Origin: an uncultured Lachnospiraceae bacterium
Lineage (GTDB): Bacteria > Bacillota > Clostridia > Lachnospirales > Lachnospiraceae
NCBI GenBank assembly: GCA_905236845.1
Contig: CAJOQM010000011.1
Span: forward strand, 1 to 45,734
Reading direction: 5' to 3'
DNA: 45,734 bases
Shown: one piece after another, positions 34,524 through 44,513 of the stretch
Layout of the letters: the number at the start of each line of letters is the position of its first letter
How positions within the stretch are numbered: position 1 is the first letter of the stretch
Made by a program: the position numbers and the translations under genes
The notes under the pieces: model-generated
Databases searched by the model: none
Seen by the model: the letters and a program-made list of their open reading frames with translations, nothing else
Told to the model about the DNA's origin: nothing

Positions 34524-35009
34524 CTATATAACCTTAAGAGGCTTCCCCACAGCCTTTATGTGATATTCTCCGTTTTCGGCATAAATTTCAACGGTACGTC
34601 CGTAATCAAGTCCCGTGTCTTCAGCAATAATGCGGATTCCTTCTTTTTTGAGCGCAGCTTTAACAGCCTCAACATTCCTCTCTCCCACATTACCCACTTT
34701 TGATGAATCGGAAAATGAGAACATCTTGGCTCCGCCTGCTATCTTTGCAACAAGATTGCGTTTTGAAACTCCCTGCTTTTCCATCATCTTTACAAGCTCG
34801 GGAACTCCGGTATCAGCAAATTTTGCGACATTGGTATTATTTCTTATGGCTGTACTGTCCGGCAGCATAACATGAACGAGTCCTGCGGTATGAGTGGTCT
34901 TGTCATAAAGAGCCACACCAACGCACGAACCCAATCCCAGCGTAGTTACAGCATCGGGAGATTTGCATACGTTCAAATCAGCTATGCCGATTTTAATCAT
35001 ATTTCCCAT
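34524..35009 (-). CDS. cheD: Chemoreceptor glutamine deamidase CheD
   Basis: The 161-aa protein deamidates glutamines on chemoreceptors and binds CheC. The catalytic Cys29 lies in TLGLGSCVGV and His46 in LVHVMLP; the remainder matches the CheD fold (VAKIAGGAKMF, GNVGERNVEAVK, GLDYGRTVE). TTTGAGGAG precedes the ATG. It follows cheC directly, with an 11-bp gap, the usual pairing since CheC modulates CheD and vice versa. Confidence 0.94.
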   Translation of the reverse strand: MGNMIKIGIADLNVCKSPDAVTTLGLGSCVGVALYDKTTHTAGLVHVMLPDSTAIRNNTNVAKFADTGVPELVKMMEKQGVSKRNLVAKIAGGAKMFSFSDSSKVGNVGERNVEAVKAALKKEGIRIIAEDTGLDYGRTVEIYAENGEYHIKAVGKPLKVI

Positions 35010-35019
35010 TAAAAACTCC

Positions 35020-35643
35020 TCAAAGGGCTACACCCAAAGCTTTCAAAATCTTGTCATAAGACTCTACATCCGGCATCAGTATGAAATAACCGTTAAGATT
35101 ATATTCATCGCCGAAATGAGTCTCTATCATAAGTGCATTGTCTCCGTAAATACCAAATTCCGTAGCGGGAACGCTTAATATCGCTCCGGCCATATCTATA
35201 GCAAGATAAGGTATGGAAGGAGAAATCACCAGATTCGTCAAAGATGCAATAGCGGAAAGATATGATGCCGCTATAATATTTCCTATCTCTTTGATCGCGG
35301 ACAATTCGATTTCTCCGAAATTTGTATTCTCAGGATCATCTGTCCCCATTAGTTTGTCAACAAAGAATCTTGCGGAATGAAGATCCAAAAGGAACATCAT
35401 ACTGCCGGATATATCGTTGGTAACCTCAAGATAAATGCCGCAAATCAGGTCTTCCTCGCTTCCTACGGCAGTAGGCAGCTCCTGCAGCGTCATAAGCCTT
35501 ACCTGGGGAACCTGCATATCCAATCGGAGGTTTACCATATTGGCGACAGCGGTTGTTGCATTGCCGGCGCCAATATTGCCTATCTCCTTAAGGACATCAT
35601 AATACATGTCATTGACAGTACTTAAATTAAGTTCTTCAGCCAT
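35020..35643 (-). CDS. cheC: CheY-P phosphatase CheC
   Basis: This 207-aa protein contains both CheC phosphatase motifs: Glu20/Asn23 in VLKEIGNIGAGN and Glu119/Asn122 in AIKEIGNIIAAS, so it should dephosphorylate CheY-P at two sites. It also binds CheD, encoded just downstream. A CheY gene is not in the window. Two-motif CheC is the B. subtilis-like form rather than FliY or CheX. Confidence 0.94.
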   Translation of the reverse strand: MAEELNLSTVNDMYYDVLKEIGNIGAGNATTAVANMVNLRLDMQVPQVRLMTLQELPTAVGSEEDLICGIYLEVTNDISGSMMFLLDLHSARFFVDKLMGTDDPENTNFGEIELSAIKEIGNIIAASYLSAIASLTNLVISPSIPYLAIDMAGAILSVPATEFGIYGDNALMIETHFGDEYNLNGYFILMPDVESYDKILKALGVAL

Positions 35644-35667
35644 TTTAACCTCCGGTGAAAGCAGTCC

Positions 35668-36165
35668 TTAAACCGCTTCCTTTTCACCTATTACCTTCTG
35701 GAAATCGAGAAGCGAAATGAGTTCCTCACCGTTCTTGCCAACACCGTTTATAAATGTAGCGGAATCGGATCTTGCTTCAGAGCCCATCTCATCTATTTCG
35801 TTTTCGGAAAGCGTAACTACTTCACGCACGGAATCAACCACTACGCCAAGAAGCGCATTATCCTCGAATTTAAGGATAATAATACGGGAATCCTTTGTGA
35901 ATTCATCATCATCAAGACCCATCCTGCGCCTTAAACTCATTACGGGCACAACCTCGCCTCGAAGATTGATTATTCCACGGAAATATTCCTGAGCCCTGGG
36001 GACACGGGTTATCTTCTGCATACGGACAATATTGTCAACATATGCAATGTTTATTCCGTAATTTTCAGAACCCACCTTAACAACAATATACTGTATACGC
36101 TCTCCGCTGTCTTCAGTGATTCCAAGAGCATCAACAACTTTTACTTCTGTACTTGTGTTATCCAT
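35668..36165 (-). CDS. cheW: Chemotaxis coupling protein CheW
   Basis: The 165-aa protein bridges CheA and chemoreceptors. It is a single CheW-like domain: IQYIVVKVGSENYGINIAYVDNI (broken here), PRAQEYFRGIINLRGEVVPVMSLRRRMG (broken here), and a GVVVDSVREVVTL strand. AGGAGGG lies before the ATG, and it begins 14 bp after the cheA stop. Confidence 0.95.
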   Translation of the reverse strand: MDNTSTEVKVVDALGITEDSGERIQYIVVKVGSENYGINIAYVDNIVRMQKITRVPRAQEYFRGIINLRGEVVPVMSLRRRMGLDDDEFTKDSRIIILKFEDNALLGVVVDSVREVVTLSENEIDEMGSEARSDSATFINGVGKNGEELISLLDFQKVIGEKEAV

Positions 36166-36179
36166 AAATTGAGCCCTCC

Positions 36180-38339
36180 TTAAATCAATGCGTTTGCGTC
36201 AAGAATCAAAGCTACCTCGCCGTCGCCAAGGATGGTAGCGCCGCTTATAACCTTGATATTTGTGATGTACTTGCCAAGAGACTTAATAACTATCTCCTGC
36301 TGTCCGATAAGATTATCCACTACAAGTCCGGCAAGCTGATCGCCCTTCTTGACGATAACAACCACAAGGCTTTCCTCCTCTTCTTCCTTGGGCGGAAGAT
36401 CAAGGATCCTGTCAAGGCGTACAATGGGAATAACCGTGCCGCGGATGTTTATAACTTCCTTGGACTGTACGTATTTAATCTCGTCAAGAGGAATATCCTC
36501 TATAGTCTGTATGGAACCAAGGGATATTGCGTATTTTTCATCTCTTACTTCTACCATAAGAGCCTGGATGATAGCAAGGGTCAGAGGCAGGCTTACGATA
36601 AATTTCGTACCCTGTCCAAGGACTGTCTTGACTTCTACATCACCGCCTAAAGATTCAACGTTTGACTTAACAACGTCAAGTCCCACGCCTCGTCCGGATA
36701 TATCGGTAATCTGCTTTGCCATGGAGAAGCTGGGCATAAACAGAAGGTCTATAATCTCCTTCTGGCTCATATTCTCGGCGCGCTCGGGGCTTATGACTCC
36801 CCGCTCTATCGCCTTGTTCTTGACAGCCTCGGTGTCAATACCGTTACCGTCGTCACCAACCTCTATGATGACGTTGTTTCCTTCCTGGAAGGCATTAAGA
36901 TAAATGGTACCCGTTTCAGGCTTGCCTCTTTCTATACGAGTCGCTGTATCCTCAAGACCGTGGTCTGCGGAGTTGCGAAGAAGGTGCTGCAAGGGATCTC
37001 CGATCTCATCAACAACGGTCCTGTCAAGCTCCGTATCCTCACCGGTAATGATAAGTTCCATTTTCTTGTTAAGAGACTTGGAAAGGTCGCGAATCATTCT
37101 GGGGAACTTGTTTATGCTGTTTTCGATAGGAACCATTCGCACTTTCATGACAGACTCATGAAGGTTTGTGGTAATCCTCTCAAGATACTCAATCTGCTCT
37201 GCATACTGATTTGTACCGCCTTCTCCGGTCGCCTGGGAAGTAATTGATACAAGAGAGTTCTTCGCTATAATAAGCTCGGAAACCTGATTCATAAGAGCAT
37301 CAAGCTTTTCTATATCCACGCGAACCGTGCGGGAAGTAACAGGCTTATTTGCTTTCTTTGCGGGAGCCTGTTTCTTTTCTGTCTTTGCAGCGGGAGCTGC
37401 AGGCGCTGCGGGTGCTGCAGGTGCTGCAGGTGCATTTTCTGCAACAGGTGCGCTCTCGGCAGGAGAAACGGGTGCTGCCTGGGCTGCAGAAGAGGCTGCT
37501 CCTGTTTCGGGAACCTTGTCTAACTGCTCATAAACAATATCAACAATCTCCGATACTTCCCTGGCATCTGCTATGGCTGCTTCTCCGTCGCCGGAATCCA
37601 CTACGAAATAGAAGCTGAAATCATTTTCAAAATTTTCGTCTTCTATATCCTGGGAGCTGGGATTGTATTTGATAATGGTACCGTAATCTTCGATGGCCTT
37701 AAATACAAGGAAAGCTCTTGCGGCCTTTAAGAGGCAGCCCTCGTCTATAAATACGGTAACACCAAAAACAGGCTTTGAATCCGTAAGCGCATTTTCAAAG
37801 TCTTCTTTTTCTTTATCCGAAAATTCGTATGTAAGATATTTTTTCTTATCTGAAGAGCCGTCTGATGAGTCCCCTGCATCTTCTGCAGGTGCTGCTTCTC
37901 CTTCTGCAGAAGGAGAAGCTTCCCCTCCTTCGGGAGCAGGCGCTTCCTGTCCGAGACCCGCCGCAAGGACTTCGGCAAGACGCTGAATAATAGCGGCATT
38001 ATCTTCAGATCCTTCGTCGGAAGTTGCCTTAATAGTCTCGATATAGGATTCAAGAGCGTCAAGACACTGGAAGACAACGTCAATAAGATCCGAAGAAACG
38101 TTCATGTTGTCGCTTCGAACCTCCTGGAAGACATTCTCCATATCATGGGTAAGCTTTTGCATATTCTTAAAACCCATGGTACCCGCCATACCCTTAAGAG
38201 AGTGAGCTGCGCGGAATATCTCGTTTACCGTGTCTTTGTTGTCGGGTTCATTCTCCAGGACAAGTATGCTTTCGTTAAGATCCTGGATGTGTTCCTGTGC
38301 TTCGTCGATGAAGATATCAAGATACTGACTAACATCCAT
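36180..38339 (-). CDS. cheA: Chemotaxis histidine kinase CheA
   Basis: The 719-aa kinase has P1 with the phosphorylated His46 in FRAAHSLKGMAG, a P2-like CheY/CheB-binding region (about 165-275), an Ala/Pro-rich linker (about 285-335, with tandem PAAPAA repeats), P3 dimerisation, P4 kinase (N-box HLLRNSADHGLE, G1 GDDGNGID, F-box MPSFSMA, G2 GRGVGLDVV), and a P5 CheW-like receptor-coupling domain. Full length and no truncation. The gene lies 1 bp after the cheB stop, tightly coupled. Confidence 0.96.
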   Translation of the reverse strand: MDVSQYLDIFIDEAQEHIQDLNESILVLENEPDNKDTVNEIFRAAHSLKGMAGTMGFKNMQKLTHDMENVFQEVRSDNMNVSSDLIDVVFQCLDALESYIETIKATSDEGSEDNAAIIQRLAEVLAAGLGQEAPAPEGGEASPSAEGEAAPAEDAGDSSDGSSDKKKYLTYEFSDKEKEDFENALTDSKPVFGVTVFIDEGCLLKAARAFLVFKAIEDYGTIIKYNPSSQDIEDENFENDFSFYFVVDSGDGEAAIADAREVSEIVDIVYEQLDKVPETGAASSAAQAAPVSPAESAPVAENAPAAPAAPAAPAAPAAKTEKKQAPAKKANKPVTSRTVRVDIEKLDALMNQVSELIIAKNSLVSITSQATGEGGTNQYAEQIEYLERITTNLHESVMKVRMVPIENSINKFPRMIRDLSKSLNKKMELIITGEDTELDRTVVDEIGDPLQHLLRNSADHGLEDTATRIERGKPETGTIYLNAFQEGNNVIIEVGDDGNGIDTEAVKNKAIERGVISPERAENMSQKEIIDLLFMPSFSMAKQITDISGRGVGLDVVKSNVESLGGDVEVKTVLGQGTKFIVSLPLTLAIIQALMVEVRDEKYAISLGSIQTIEDIPLDEIKYVQSKEVINIRGTVIPIVRLDRILDLPPKEEEEESLVVVIVKKGDQLAGLVVDNLIGQQEIVIKSLGKYITNIKVISGATILGDGEVALILDANALI
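37387..37433 (-). repeat. GCAGGTGCT-type tandem repeat inside cheA
   Basis: The plus strand shows about five near-identical 9-bp units (GCTGCAGGT and variants) encoding the PAA repeats of the CheA P2-P3 linker. The reading frame is kept in each unit. Such a tract can change length by slippage and would alter linker length only. Confidence 0.65.
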
Positions 38340-38340
38340 A

Positions 38341-39405
38341 CTATTTTACCCCCACATTTCTGATAATGCTGTCTGCGACTTTCTCCAGTGAGACTACTTC
38401 GTCCGCAACACCGGCTTCGGCAATGGCTTTTGGCATGCCGTAGACCACGCAGGATTCCTTGTCCTGGGCAATGGTGTAAATGCGCTGCCCCGAAGCCTTA
38501 AGTCCGGTAATACCCTTTGTGCCGTCCGCACCCATTCCGGTGAGAACAACGCAGGTAACGTTACCGTAACCGCAGGATTGCAAGGACTCATACATCACAT
38601 CGGCGCAGGGTCTTAATCCTCCAATGGCAGGCTCATCAGATAATTTAATCTTATGTGCGCCTCCCGTTGAAATGACCCTCATGTGCCTTCCTCCCGGGGC
38701 AATATAAACCCAGCCTTTCTGGAGCACGTCACCGTCTTGTGCCTCTTTGACATGAACCTTTGAAAGCTCGTCTAATCTGGCAGCCATGGAAGCGGTAAAA
38801 CCGGCAGGCATATGCTGTACCAGAATCATGGGAGCGTCCATGTTCTCGGGCAGATACGGAATCACGCTCTGCAACGACTTGGGCCCTCCGGTAGAGCTGG
38901 CAAGAGCTATAAGCTTGCTGCCGGTGGCAACCCTGGGTTTATCAGCCCTGGTGAATTTCGGCATGGAAACCGGCTTTGGTGTGGAAAATGCTCTCTTGAA
39001 ATTGCCGCTGGAAATAACAGCGTTTATGATTCCGAGAAGATTGTCAGCAAAATCCTTTCCTCTGGCTTCGGATATGTTCTCCGGTTTGGTGACAAAGTCC
39101 GTCGCCCCCAGCTCCATTGCCCGGATAGTCACGTCGGCGTCTTTCGTCGTCAGCGTGCTCACCATGATGATAGTCGTTTGGATATGTTCTTTTTGTAACT
39201 CTTCGAGCAGCTGCAATCCGTCCATCACGGGCATGTTGACATCCAGAAGAACCCCGTCGTATTTTTCCTTGCGAAGCTTCTCCAATGCTTCCTGTCCGTT
39301 CTTGCAGGTAGCACCCACCTCAAAGTTACTGTCTGTCGCAATTATATCACAGATGACCCTTCTCATGAGTGCAGAGTCATCTACAACCATAACATTTTTT
39401 TTCAT
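38341..39405 (-). CDS. cheB: Protein-glutamate methylesterase/deamidase CheB
   Basis: This 354-aa response regulator has a receiver domain (acidic pocket VVDDS near residue 8, phospho-acceptor Asp55 in LLDVNMP, Lys in FVTKP), a linker and the methylesterase domain with Ser in ALASSTGGPKSL, His in LVQHMPAGF and Asp in VLTGMGADG. It removes methyl groups from receptors after phosphorylation by CheA. The ATG overlaps the PilZ gene's stop as ATGA, with AAGGGAGG upstream. CheR is not in the window. Confidence 0.96.
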   Translation of the reverse strand: MKKNVMVVDDSALMRRVICDIIATDSNFEVGATCKNGQEALEKLRKEKYDGVLLDVNMPVMDGLQLLEELQKEHIQTTIIMVSTLTTKDADVTIRAMELGATDFVTKPENISEARGKDFADNLLGIINAVISSGNFKRAFSTPKPVSMPKFTRADKPRVATGSKLIALASSTGGPKSLQSVIPYLPENMDAPMILVQHMPAGFTASMAARLDELSKVHVKEAQDGDVLQKGWVYIAPGGRHMRVISTGGAHKIKLSDEPAIGGLRPCADVMYESLQSCGYGNVTCVVLTGMGADGTKGITGLKASGQRIYTIAQDKESCVVYGMPKAIAEAGVADEVVSLEKVADSIIRNVGVK

Positions 39406-40142
39406 AATACGCCTCCCTTAACAGTCTTTGTGGCTCTTCTTTCTTCTTCAAAGATGAATTTTATGATAATTTCCCTGTCAACCTCCGAGATTCCTTGAAA
39501 TTCGGTACGGCATTCATATATAGCCGGATTGTCGGTAGGATCACAATGAAGAAGCCGCCCAAGCAATATGGGCTCAAAGATAACACTTTCGCTTTCCATA
39601 ACGAAATTCATCATCAGGACACTTTTTTCCGGAAGCAGACAGGGCGTAACAAACCTGATGCCGCCTCCGCTTAGATCAAGCATGGTTCCCGTGTATAATT
39701 CATCATCCACAACGCATTCCATATAATAATCAAGATTCCGTTCATCAACCGTATGAATCTTGATATCCTCGGGAAGCACCCTGTATTGAAGGGGAATATT
39801 GCATTCCCATCTGTAATAGGCGCGCCTTTGGTATTTTGTGAGCTTCGATGTTATCTGAAGTCTCATAAGATATACGTTTCCCGAAACAAACCTTTCGGTT
39901 ATTTTTGTCGTAAAAAGGTAAACGCCTTTTTTGGAATAAGATACCATAGAGAGTCTGGTCTCTACAGGCATCAAAACAAGCTTTCCCTGCTGCGTAGGAA
40001 TCGTAGCGAGAATCTCCTTGTCATTGGGTATATCAAAAATCATGCTGGTATAATGCTTACCCGCATCGGAAATACCCTGAACCTCTTCGCTCCAAAGTCG
40101 TATATCAAGTTTGTCACCACAGCTTAAAAATGTTGATAACAT
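39402..40142 (-). CDS. PilZ-domain flagellar brake protein (YcgR-like)
   Basis: The 246-aa protein has an N-terminal YcgR-type domain (about 1-110) and a C-terminal PilZ domain that carries both c-di-GMP motifs, RRAYYR (RxxxR) and DLSGGGIRF (D/NxSxxG). It should bind c-di-GMP and slow or arrest the flagellar motor. The ATG at 40142 has GGAG 7 nt upstream; a longer frame would overlap flhG. It sits between flhG and cheB, a common clostridial arrangement. Confidence 0.92.
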   Translation of the reverse strand: MLSTFLSCGDKLDIRLWSEEVQGISDAGKHYTSMIFDIPNDKEILATIPTQQGKLVLMPVETRLSMVSYSKKGVYLFTTKITERFVSGNVYLMRLQITSKLTKYQRRAYYRWECNIPLQYRVLPEDIKIHTVDERNLDYYMECVVDDELYTGTMLDLSGGGIRFVTPCLLPEKSVLMMNFVMESESVIFEPILLGRLLHCDPTDNPAIYECRTEFQGISEVDREIIIKFIFEEERRATKTVKGGVL

Positions 40143-40158
40143 ATTCTGACTCCAATTA

Positions 40159-41046
40159 CTACGCCGGCAGACCCTGATTCCTGAAAAGCCTGGAAATAAG
40201 GTACGAAATTCCCTTTTTCTGTTGGGAATTCTCCGATACATCAATAAATGATGAAGCTATTTTTTTAATTGCCATAGCGGACTTTGATTCGGGATATTCC
40301 AAAACCACAGGCCGCTGTGACCTTATTGCCTTTTCGAGGCTTTGATCTGTGGGTATATGCCCGATATGGGACAGCTCAATACCCAAAAACCGCTTTGATA
40401 CAATGCTGAGCTTGCTGTATATAGCATCGCCCTCTTTCGTATCCCGGACCCTGTTTGTAACCACCATAACCTTTGAACGCACATTATCCGCAGACTGGCG
40501 AAGAGCCAGTACCTTAACAAGAGAATATGCATCAGTAAGAGAGCTTGGATCGGGCGTTGTTACCAACAGCACCTCCGGGCAATTTGCAACAAAATCCATT
40601 ACATTGGAATGTACTCCGGCTGCCGTATCTATTATTATATAGTCTGCGGCGCTGTCAAGCTCCGAGAGCCCCTCAAGCAAATAAGATCTTTGGTGATCTG
40701 TGGGGTTGTTCATGGTAACGATTCCGGAGCCTCCGGATATAAAGCCTACCCCGGCCGGACCCTTTGTTATTATATCCGTCATGGATTTGCCCTTGTATAT
40801 CACATCGTTTAAGGTATACCTGGGCGCCATGCCGTACATAACTTCTACATTCGCAAGACCAAAGTCCGCATCAAATATAATGACTCTCTTTCCCATGCGG
40901 GCAAGCTCAACCCCAAGATTAGTAGACACCGTAGACTTACCTACGCCGCCTTTGCCGCTTGTTACGGCAATTACCCTGGCTCTGGGACCTGCCATGGATA
41001 CTCTGTTTCCTTTTATGATATTTCTTAGCTTCTCGGCCTGATCCAT
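40159..41046 (-). CDS. flhG: MinD/ParA-type ATPase FlhG (FleN/YlxH)
   Basis: This 295-aa ATPase controls flagellar number and position with FlhF. The deviant Walker A is VTSGKGGVGKSTVSTN, and the A' and B segments are IIFDADFGLANVEVMYG and YIIIDTAAGV. It carries an N-terminal basic helix (EKLRNIIKGNRV) that in FlhG activates FlhF GTPase. The start lies 1 bp after flhF, whose last codons supply the GGAGGT ribosome binding site. Confidence 0.95.
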   Translation of the reverse strand: MDQAEKLRNIIKGNRVSMAGPRARVIAVTSGKGGVGKSTVSTNLGVELARMGKRVIIFDADFGLANVEVMYGMAPRYTLNDVIYKGKSMTDIITKGPAGVGFISGGSGIVTMNNPTDHQRSYLLEGLSELDSAADYIIIDTAAGVHSNVMDFVANCPEVLLVTTPDPSSLTDAYSLVKVLALRQSADNVRSKVMVVTNRVRDTKEGDAIYSKLSIVSKRFLGIELSHIGHIPTDQSLEKAIRSQRPVVLEYPESKSAMAIKKIASSFIDVSENSQQKKGISYLISRLFRNQGLPA

Positions 41047-41047
41047 A

Positions 41048-42421
41048 TTACTTACCTCCGAGAAGGTGCTTTACTGTTTTTTGCGGGTCAAATACCTCGA
41101 TATCATCGGGAACATTCTGCCCCACCGTAACATATGCTATGTCCGAATCCGTATAAAGCCTGATATTCAAAAGATTTCCCATACAGGAGGTTTCATCGAG
41201 CTTTGTAAATATAAGGCTGTATTTTGTAAGATTCGAATAAGAATCCGCAATCTGCTTCAGGTCGTTATATTTCGTGGTCGCCGAAAGCACCAGATAAACG
41301 TCTTTTTCGTATTTTCCGTCCACTCCCTTAAGGAAGGACTCAAGCTCGGATTTTTGTGAATCGTTTTTGTGGGAAAATCCTGCCGTATCCACAAGTATCA
41401 CGTCAAAATCAAGGAGCTTTTCAATCATTTTATTAAGCTCGTCCGCCGTATAAACCACAACCATGGGGATATTTAATATATCCGCATATATCTGAAGCTG
41501 CTCCGTAGCTGCTATCCTGTATGTATCGGAGGTGGCAAGGGCAATGTTTTTCTTTTCGGTAACCTTAAGGCGGCTTGCTATCTTTGCTATGGTGGTAGTC
41601 TTCCCAACGCCGGTAGGACCTATGAAGAACACAACCTTGGGCTTCTTAACTCCTGCCTTTAATACATTAGGCTCGCCGAATTTCAAAATAAGCTTCTGGT
41701 ATGCATTTGACAGAATATAATCAAGCCCCGATGCTGAATTTACGGACTTTGACAGCTCATCCGTAAGTGCATTGGCATAATGCTCGTCAACTTCATTGGA
41801 AACCAGAGTGCGGTAAAGCATGCGTATAACTTCCATACGCTTGTCGCTGTCGGATGAAAGATTAATTCCGTCGGAAGCCGATTCTTTCCTGTCAAGATGC
41901 TCATCTATATATTGCTGAAGGGCATCTATCCTGTCTTCAAGATCCCCCGACTGATCATCGGATTCCTCGTCCCGCCTCTTTTGGGTAAGAGCCCGGGACA
42001 TCCGGTTTGCTTCCTGACGGGAAATCCCCGCCTGTGAGGCGGTATCCTTAACAGGGGCGCTCTCTTCGCCCGATAAAGACTTGCTGCCTGATATCTGCTT
42101 ATTATATGCTTCAAGAGAAGCATTTATATCAATAGCCTTTTTAACGGGCGCAGATACTTTTGTATCAGCCGGTGCCGGCTCTGATATCTTTGCTGTACCG
42201 GCTGCGGCTTTTACCTTTGCTTTTGATGCACCCTTTGAAGACTTTAATTCATCTTCTTCAACGGCCGCCGTTACTTCATAGCTCTTCCGCCCCAAAAGCC
42301 CCCGCAATCCTCCTGCGGATATGGTCTTTACGTTCAGGGACACTACGGAAGGACCCAGTTCGTTTTCGGCTTTAAGCTTTGCCTCCTCTTCAGTTTTACC
42401 TGTATACTTCTTAATAATCAT
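41048..42421 (-). CDS. flhF: SRP-type GTPase FlhF
   Basis: The 457-aa GTPase determines flagellar placement and assembly. It has a basic N-domain beginning MIIKKYTGKTEEEAKLKAENELGP (broken here), a charged low-complexity stretch (about 60-185) and an NG domain with P-loop GPTGVGKTTTIAKI, ATSDTYRIAATEQL, DVILVDTAGF and FTKLDET. This is the typical SRP/FtsY/FlhF order. It is followed immediately by flhG, its regulator. Confidence 0.95.
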   Translation of the reverse strand: MIIKKYTGKTEEEAKLKAENELGPSVVSLNVKTISAGGLRGLLGRKSYEVTAAVEEDELKSSKGASKAKVKAAAGTAKISEPAPADTKVSAPVKKAIDINASLEAYNKQISGSKSLSGEESAPVKDTASQAGISRQEANRMSRALTQKRRDEESDDQSGDLEDRIDALQQYIDEHLDRKESASDGINLSSDSDKRMEVIRMLYRTLVSNEVDEHYANALTDELSKSVNSASGLDYILSNAYQKLILKFGEPNVLKAGVKKPKVVFFIGPTGVGKTTTIAKIASRLKVTEKKNIALATSDTYRIAATEQLQIYADILNIPMVVVYTADELNKMIEKLLDFDVILVDTAGFSHKNDSQKSELESFLKGVDGKYEKDVYLVLSATTKYNDLKQIADSYSNLTKYSLIFTKLDETSCMGNLLNIRLYTDSDIAYVTVGQNVPDDIEVFDPQKTVKHLLGGK

Positions 42422-42430
42422 TTATATTCT

Positions 42431-44479
42431 TCAGGCAGAAATCATTCCTACCGATTGCAGCTCCACATTAGAATCAATTTCGTTGTACGACACCACAGTA
42501 AGATCGGAGAAATAATCCTCCGTCAGCTTCTTAAAATACATACGCACTATGGGCGACGTTACAATTATAGCATTTTTGCCAAGTTTTTCCAACTTTTCCA
42601 CTTCTTCTTCCGTGGAATTTATGATCGCCTTTGTTTTATCCGGATCCAATGCCATATACGCTCCGGTCTCCGTCTGCTTGATAGAACCCATAATCTCCTG
42701 CTCAAGCTGGGGATCTACCGTGACTACATCGGACTTTTCGTTTGGCGGAAAATATTTGCTGGAAATAGCCCGCTTTAAGCCCTGGCGTACGTATTCCGTA
42801 AGCACATCCGTATCCCTCGTCGTTCCTGCATGGTCTGCAAGAAGCTCAAATATAGACAAAAGATCCCTGATGGATATTCCCTCAGCAAGCAGATTTTGCA
42901 AAACCTTTTGAATCTCACCGAGATTAAGAAGCTTGGGATAAAGCTCGTCCACGACAGCCTCGTTTGTCTCTTTGAGATTTGCAATAAGGTTGCTGACATC
43001 CTGACGGCTTAAGAGCTCTGCAATATGGCTGCGTACAACCTCTGTAAGATGTGTCGCAATAATAGAAGGAGGATCCACCACGGTATATCCCAAAGATTCC
43101 GCACGCTCTCTCTGACCCTCCGTAATCCAGAGGGCAGGGAGCCTGAAGGATGGCTCAAATGTAGGAATACCGCTTATCTCTTCTTCTACAAAGCCGGGAT
43201 TCATTGCCATATAATGATCAAAGAGTATCTCCCCTTCCGTTATCTGTATACCCTTTATCTTTATAATATATTGGTTTGGGTTAAGCTGGATATTATCCCT
43301 CAAACGGATAATAGGCACGACAGTACCAAGCTCTAAAGCAATCTGGCGTCTTATCATAACCACACGGTCAAGAAGATCGCCTCCCTGGTTTACATCCGCA
43401 AGAGGAATTATACCGTAGCCGAATTCAAGCTCTATGGGATCTACATGAAGCAAAGAATTTACATTCTCCGGCCGCCGTATCTCTTCGGCTTCCGTCTCTT
43501 CCGTAGATACCTCTTCTTCTATTGCTTCTACTCCCGCTACCTGGGACATATTTCTTGCAGCAAGAAGGAACATGGCTCCGTAGGCAGCAAATATGGGCAA
43601 TGATAACGGCGTCGTTACACCAAGGAATATAACAACAGCGCCTACGATATACAGAGCCCTTGCGGAACCGAAAAGCTGGGACATAATAACTTTTCCGATC
43701 TCGCTTTCCTTTGATGCCTTTGTAACAAGTATACCTGTTGACAATGATATCAAAAGGGAGGGAATCTGGGATGAAAGACCGTCACCTATGGTAAGGATAC
43801 CGTACTGCTGCAACGCATCCATGGCTTCGAGCCCGTCCCGGCTCATACCCATTATGGTACCGCCTACCAGGTTGACGCCGGTAATAATAAGGCCCGCCGT
43901 GGCATCTCCCTTTACATACTTTGTAGCACCGTCCATGGAGCCGAAGAATGACGCCTCATCCTGGATTTTCTGGCGGCGGTTCTTTGCTTCTTCATCGGAA
44001 ATAGCGCCTGTATTAAGGTCAGCATCTATAGCCATCTGTTTACCGGGCATCGCATCCAGGGTAAATCTTGCCGTTACCTCGGATACACGCTCGGAACCTT
44101 TGTTGATAACAACAAACTGGATAATTACAAGAATAATAAAAATAATGGCTCCAATGATAAGATTACCTCCGCCGACGAATTCGCCGAAGGTAGCGACTAC
44201 GTTACCGGGAGAGCCTGTCGTAAGAATAAGTCTCGTAGATGAGACATTCAGTGATATACGAAATATTGTTGTAAACAAAAGGAGTGTGGGGAAAAATGAC
44301 ATATCCAGAACTTCTTTTGCAAAAATAACAGAAAAGAGAATAACCAGGGCAAGGGAGATATTAAGGGCAAGCATAATATCAAGGATAATACTGGGTATGG
44401 GAATGATAAAGAACATTACCGCAGCCAGTATATAAACCGCTATGCCCAGATCGCCCAAACGGGACTTCAAAAATGCCAT
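42431..44479 (-). CDS. flhA: Flagellar type III export protein FlhA
   Basis: This 682-aa export gate component has eight N-terminal helices with the FHIPEP-class signature region (FVVINKGSERVSEVTARFTLDAMPGKQM, broken here, with ADLNTG), then a large cytoplasmic domain from about residue 330 that docks export substrates. AAAGGAGGATA lies before the ATG. It follows flhB by 34 bp. Length is normal. Confidence 0.97.
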   Translation of the reverse strand: MAFLKSRLGDLGIAVYILAAVMFFIIPIPSIILDIMLALNISLALVILFSVIFAKEVLDMSFFPTLLLFTTIFRISLNVSSTRLILTTGSPGNVVATFGEFVGGGNLIIGAIIFIILVIIQFVVINKGSERVSEVTARFTLDAMPGKQMAIDADLNTGAISDEEAKNRRQKIQDEASFFGSMDGATKYVKGDATAGLIITGVNLVGGTIMGMSRDGLEAMDALQQYGILTIGDGLSSQIPSLLISLSTGILVTKASKESEIGKVIMSQLFGSARALYIVGAVVIFLGVTTPLSLPIFAAYGAMFLLAARNMSQVAGVEAIEEEVSTEETEAEEIRRPENVNSLLHVDPIELEFGYGIIPLADVNQGGDLLDRVVMIRRQIALELGTVVPIIRLRDNIQLNPNQYIIKIKGIQITEGEILFDHYMAMNPGFVEEEISGIPTFEPSFRLPALWITEGQRERAESLGYTVVDPPSIIATHLTEVVRSHIAELLSRQDVSNLIANLKETNEAVVDELYPKLLNLGEIQKVLQNLLAEGISIRDLLSIFELLADHAGTTRDTDVLTEYVRQGLKRAISSKYFPPNEKSDVVTVDPQLEQEIMGSIKQTETGAYMALDPDKTKAIINSTEEEVEKLEKLGKNAIIVTSPIVRMYFKKLTEDYFSDLTVVSYNEIDSNVELQSVGMISA

Positions 44480-44513
44480 GACATATCCTCCTTTCCGTAA
44501 TATTCAAAAATTA

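Noticed and set aside
43593-44435. 280-codon plus-strand open frame opposite flhA, and similar long plus-strand frames opposite cheA, cheB, fapA and polC
   Set aside because: They mirror well-recognised minus-strand genes, have low-complexity or Ser/Thr/Pro-rich translations, no family motifs and no ribosome binding sites.
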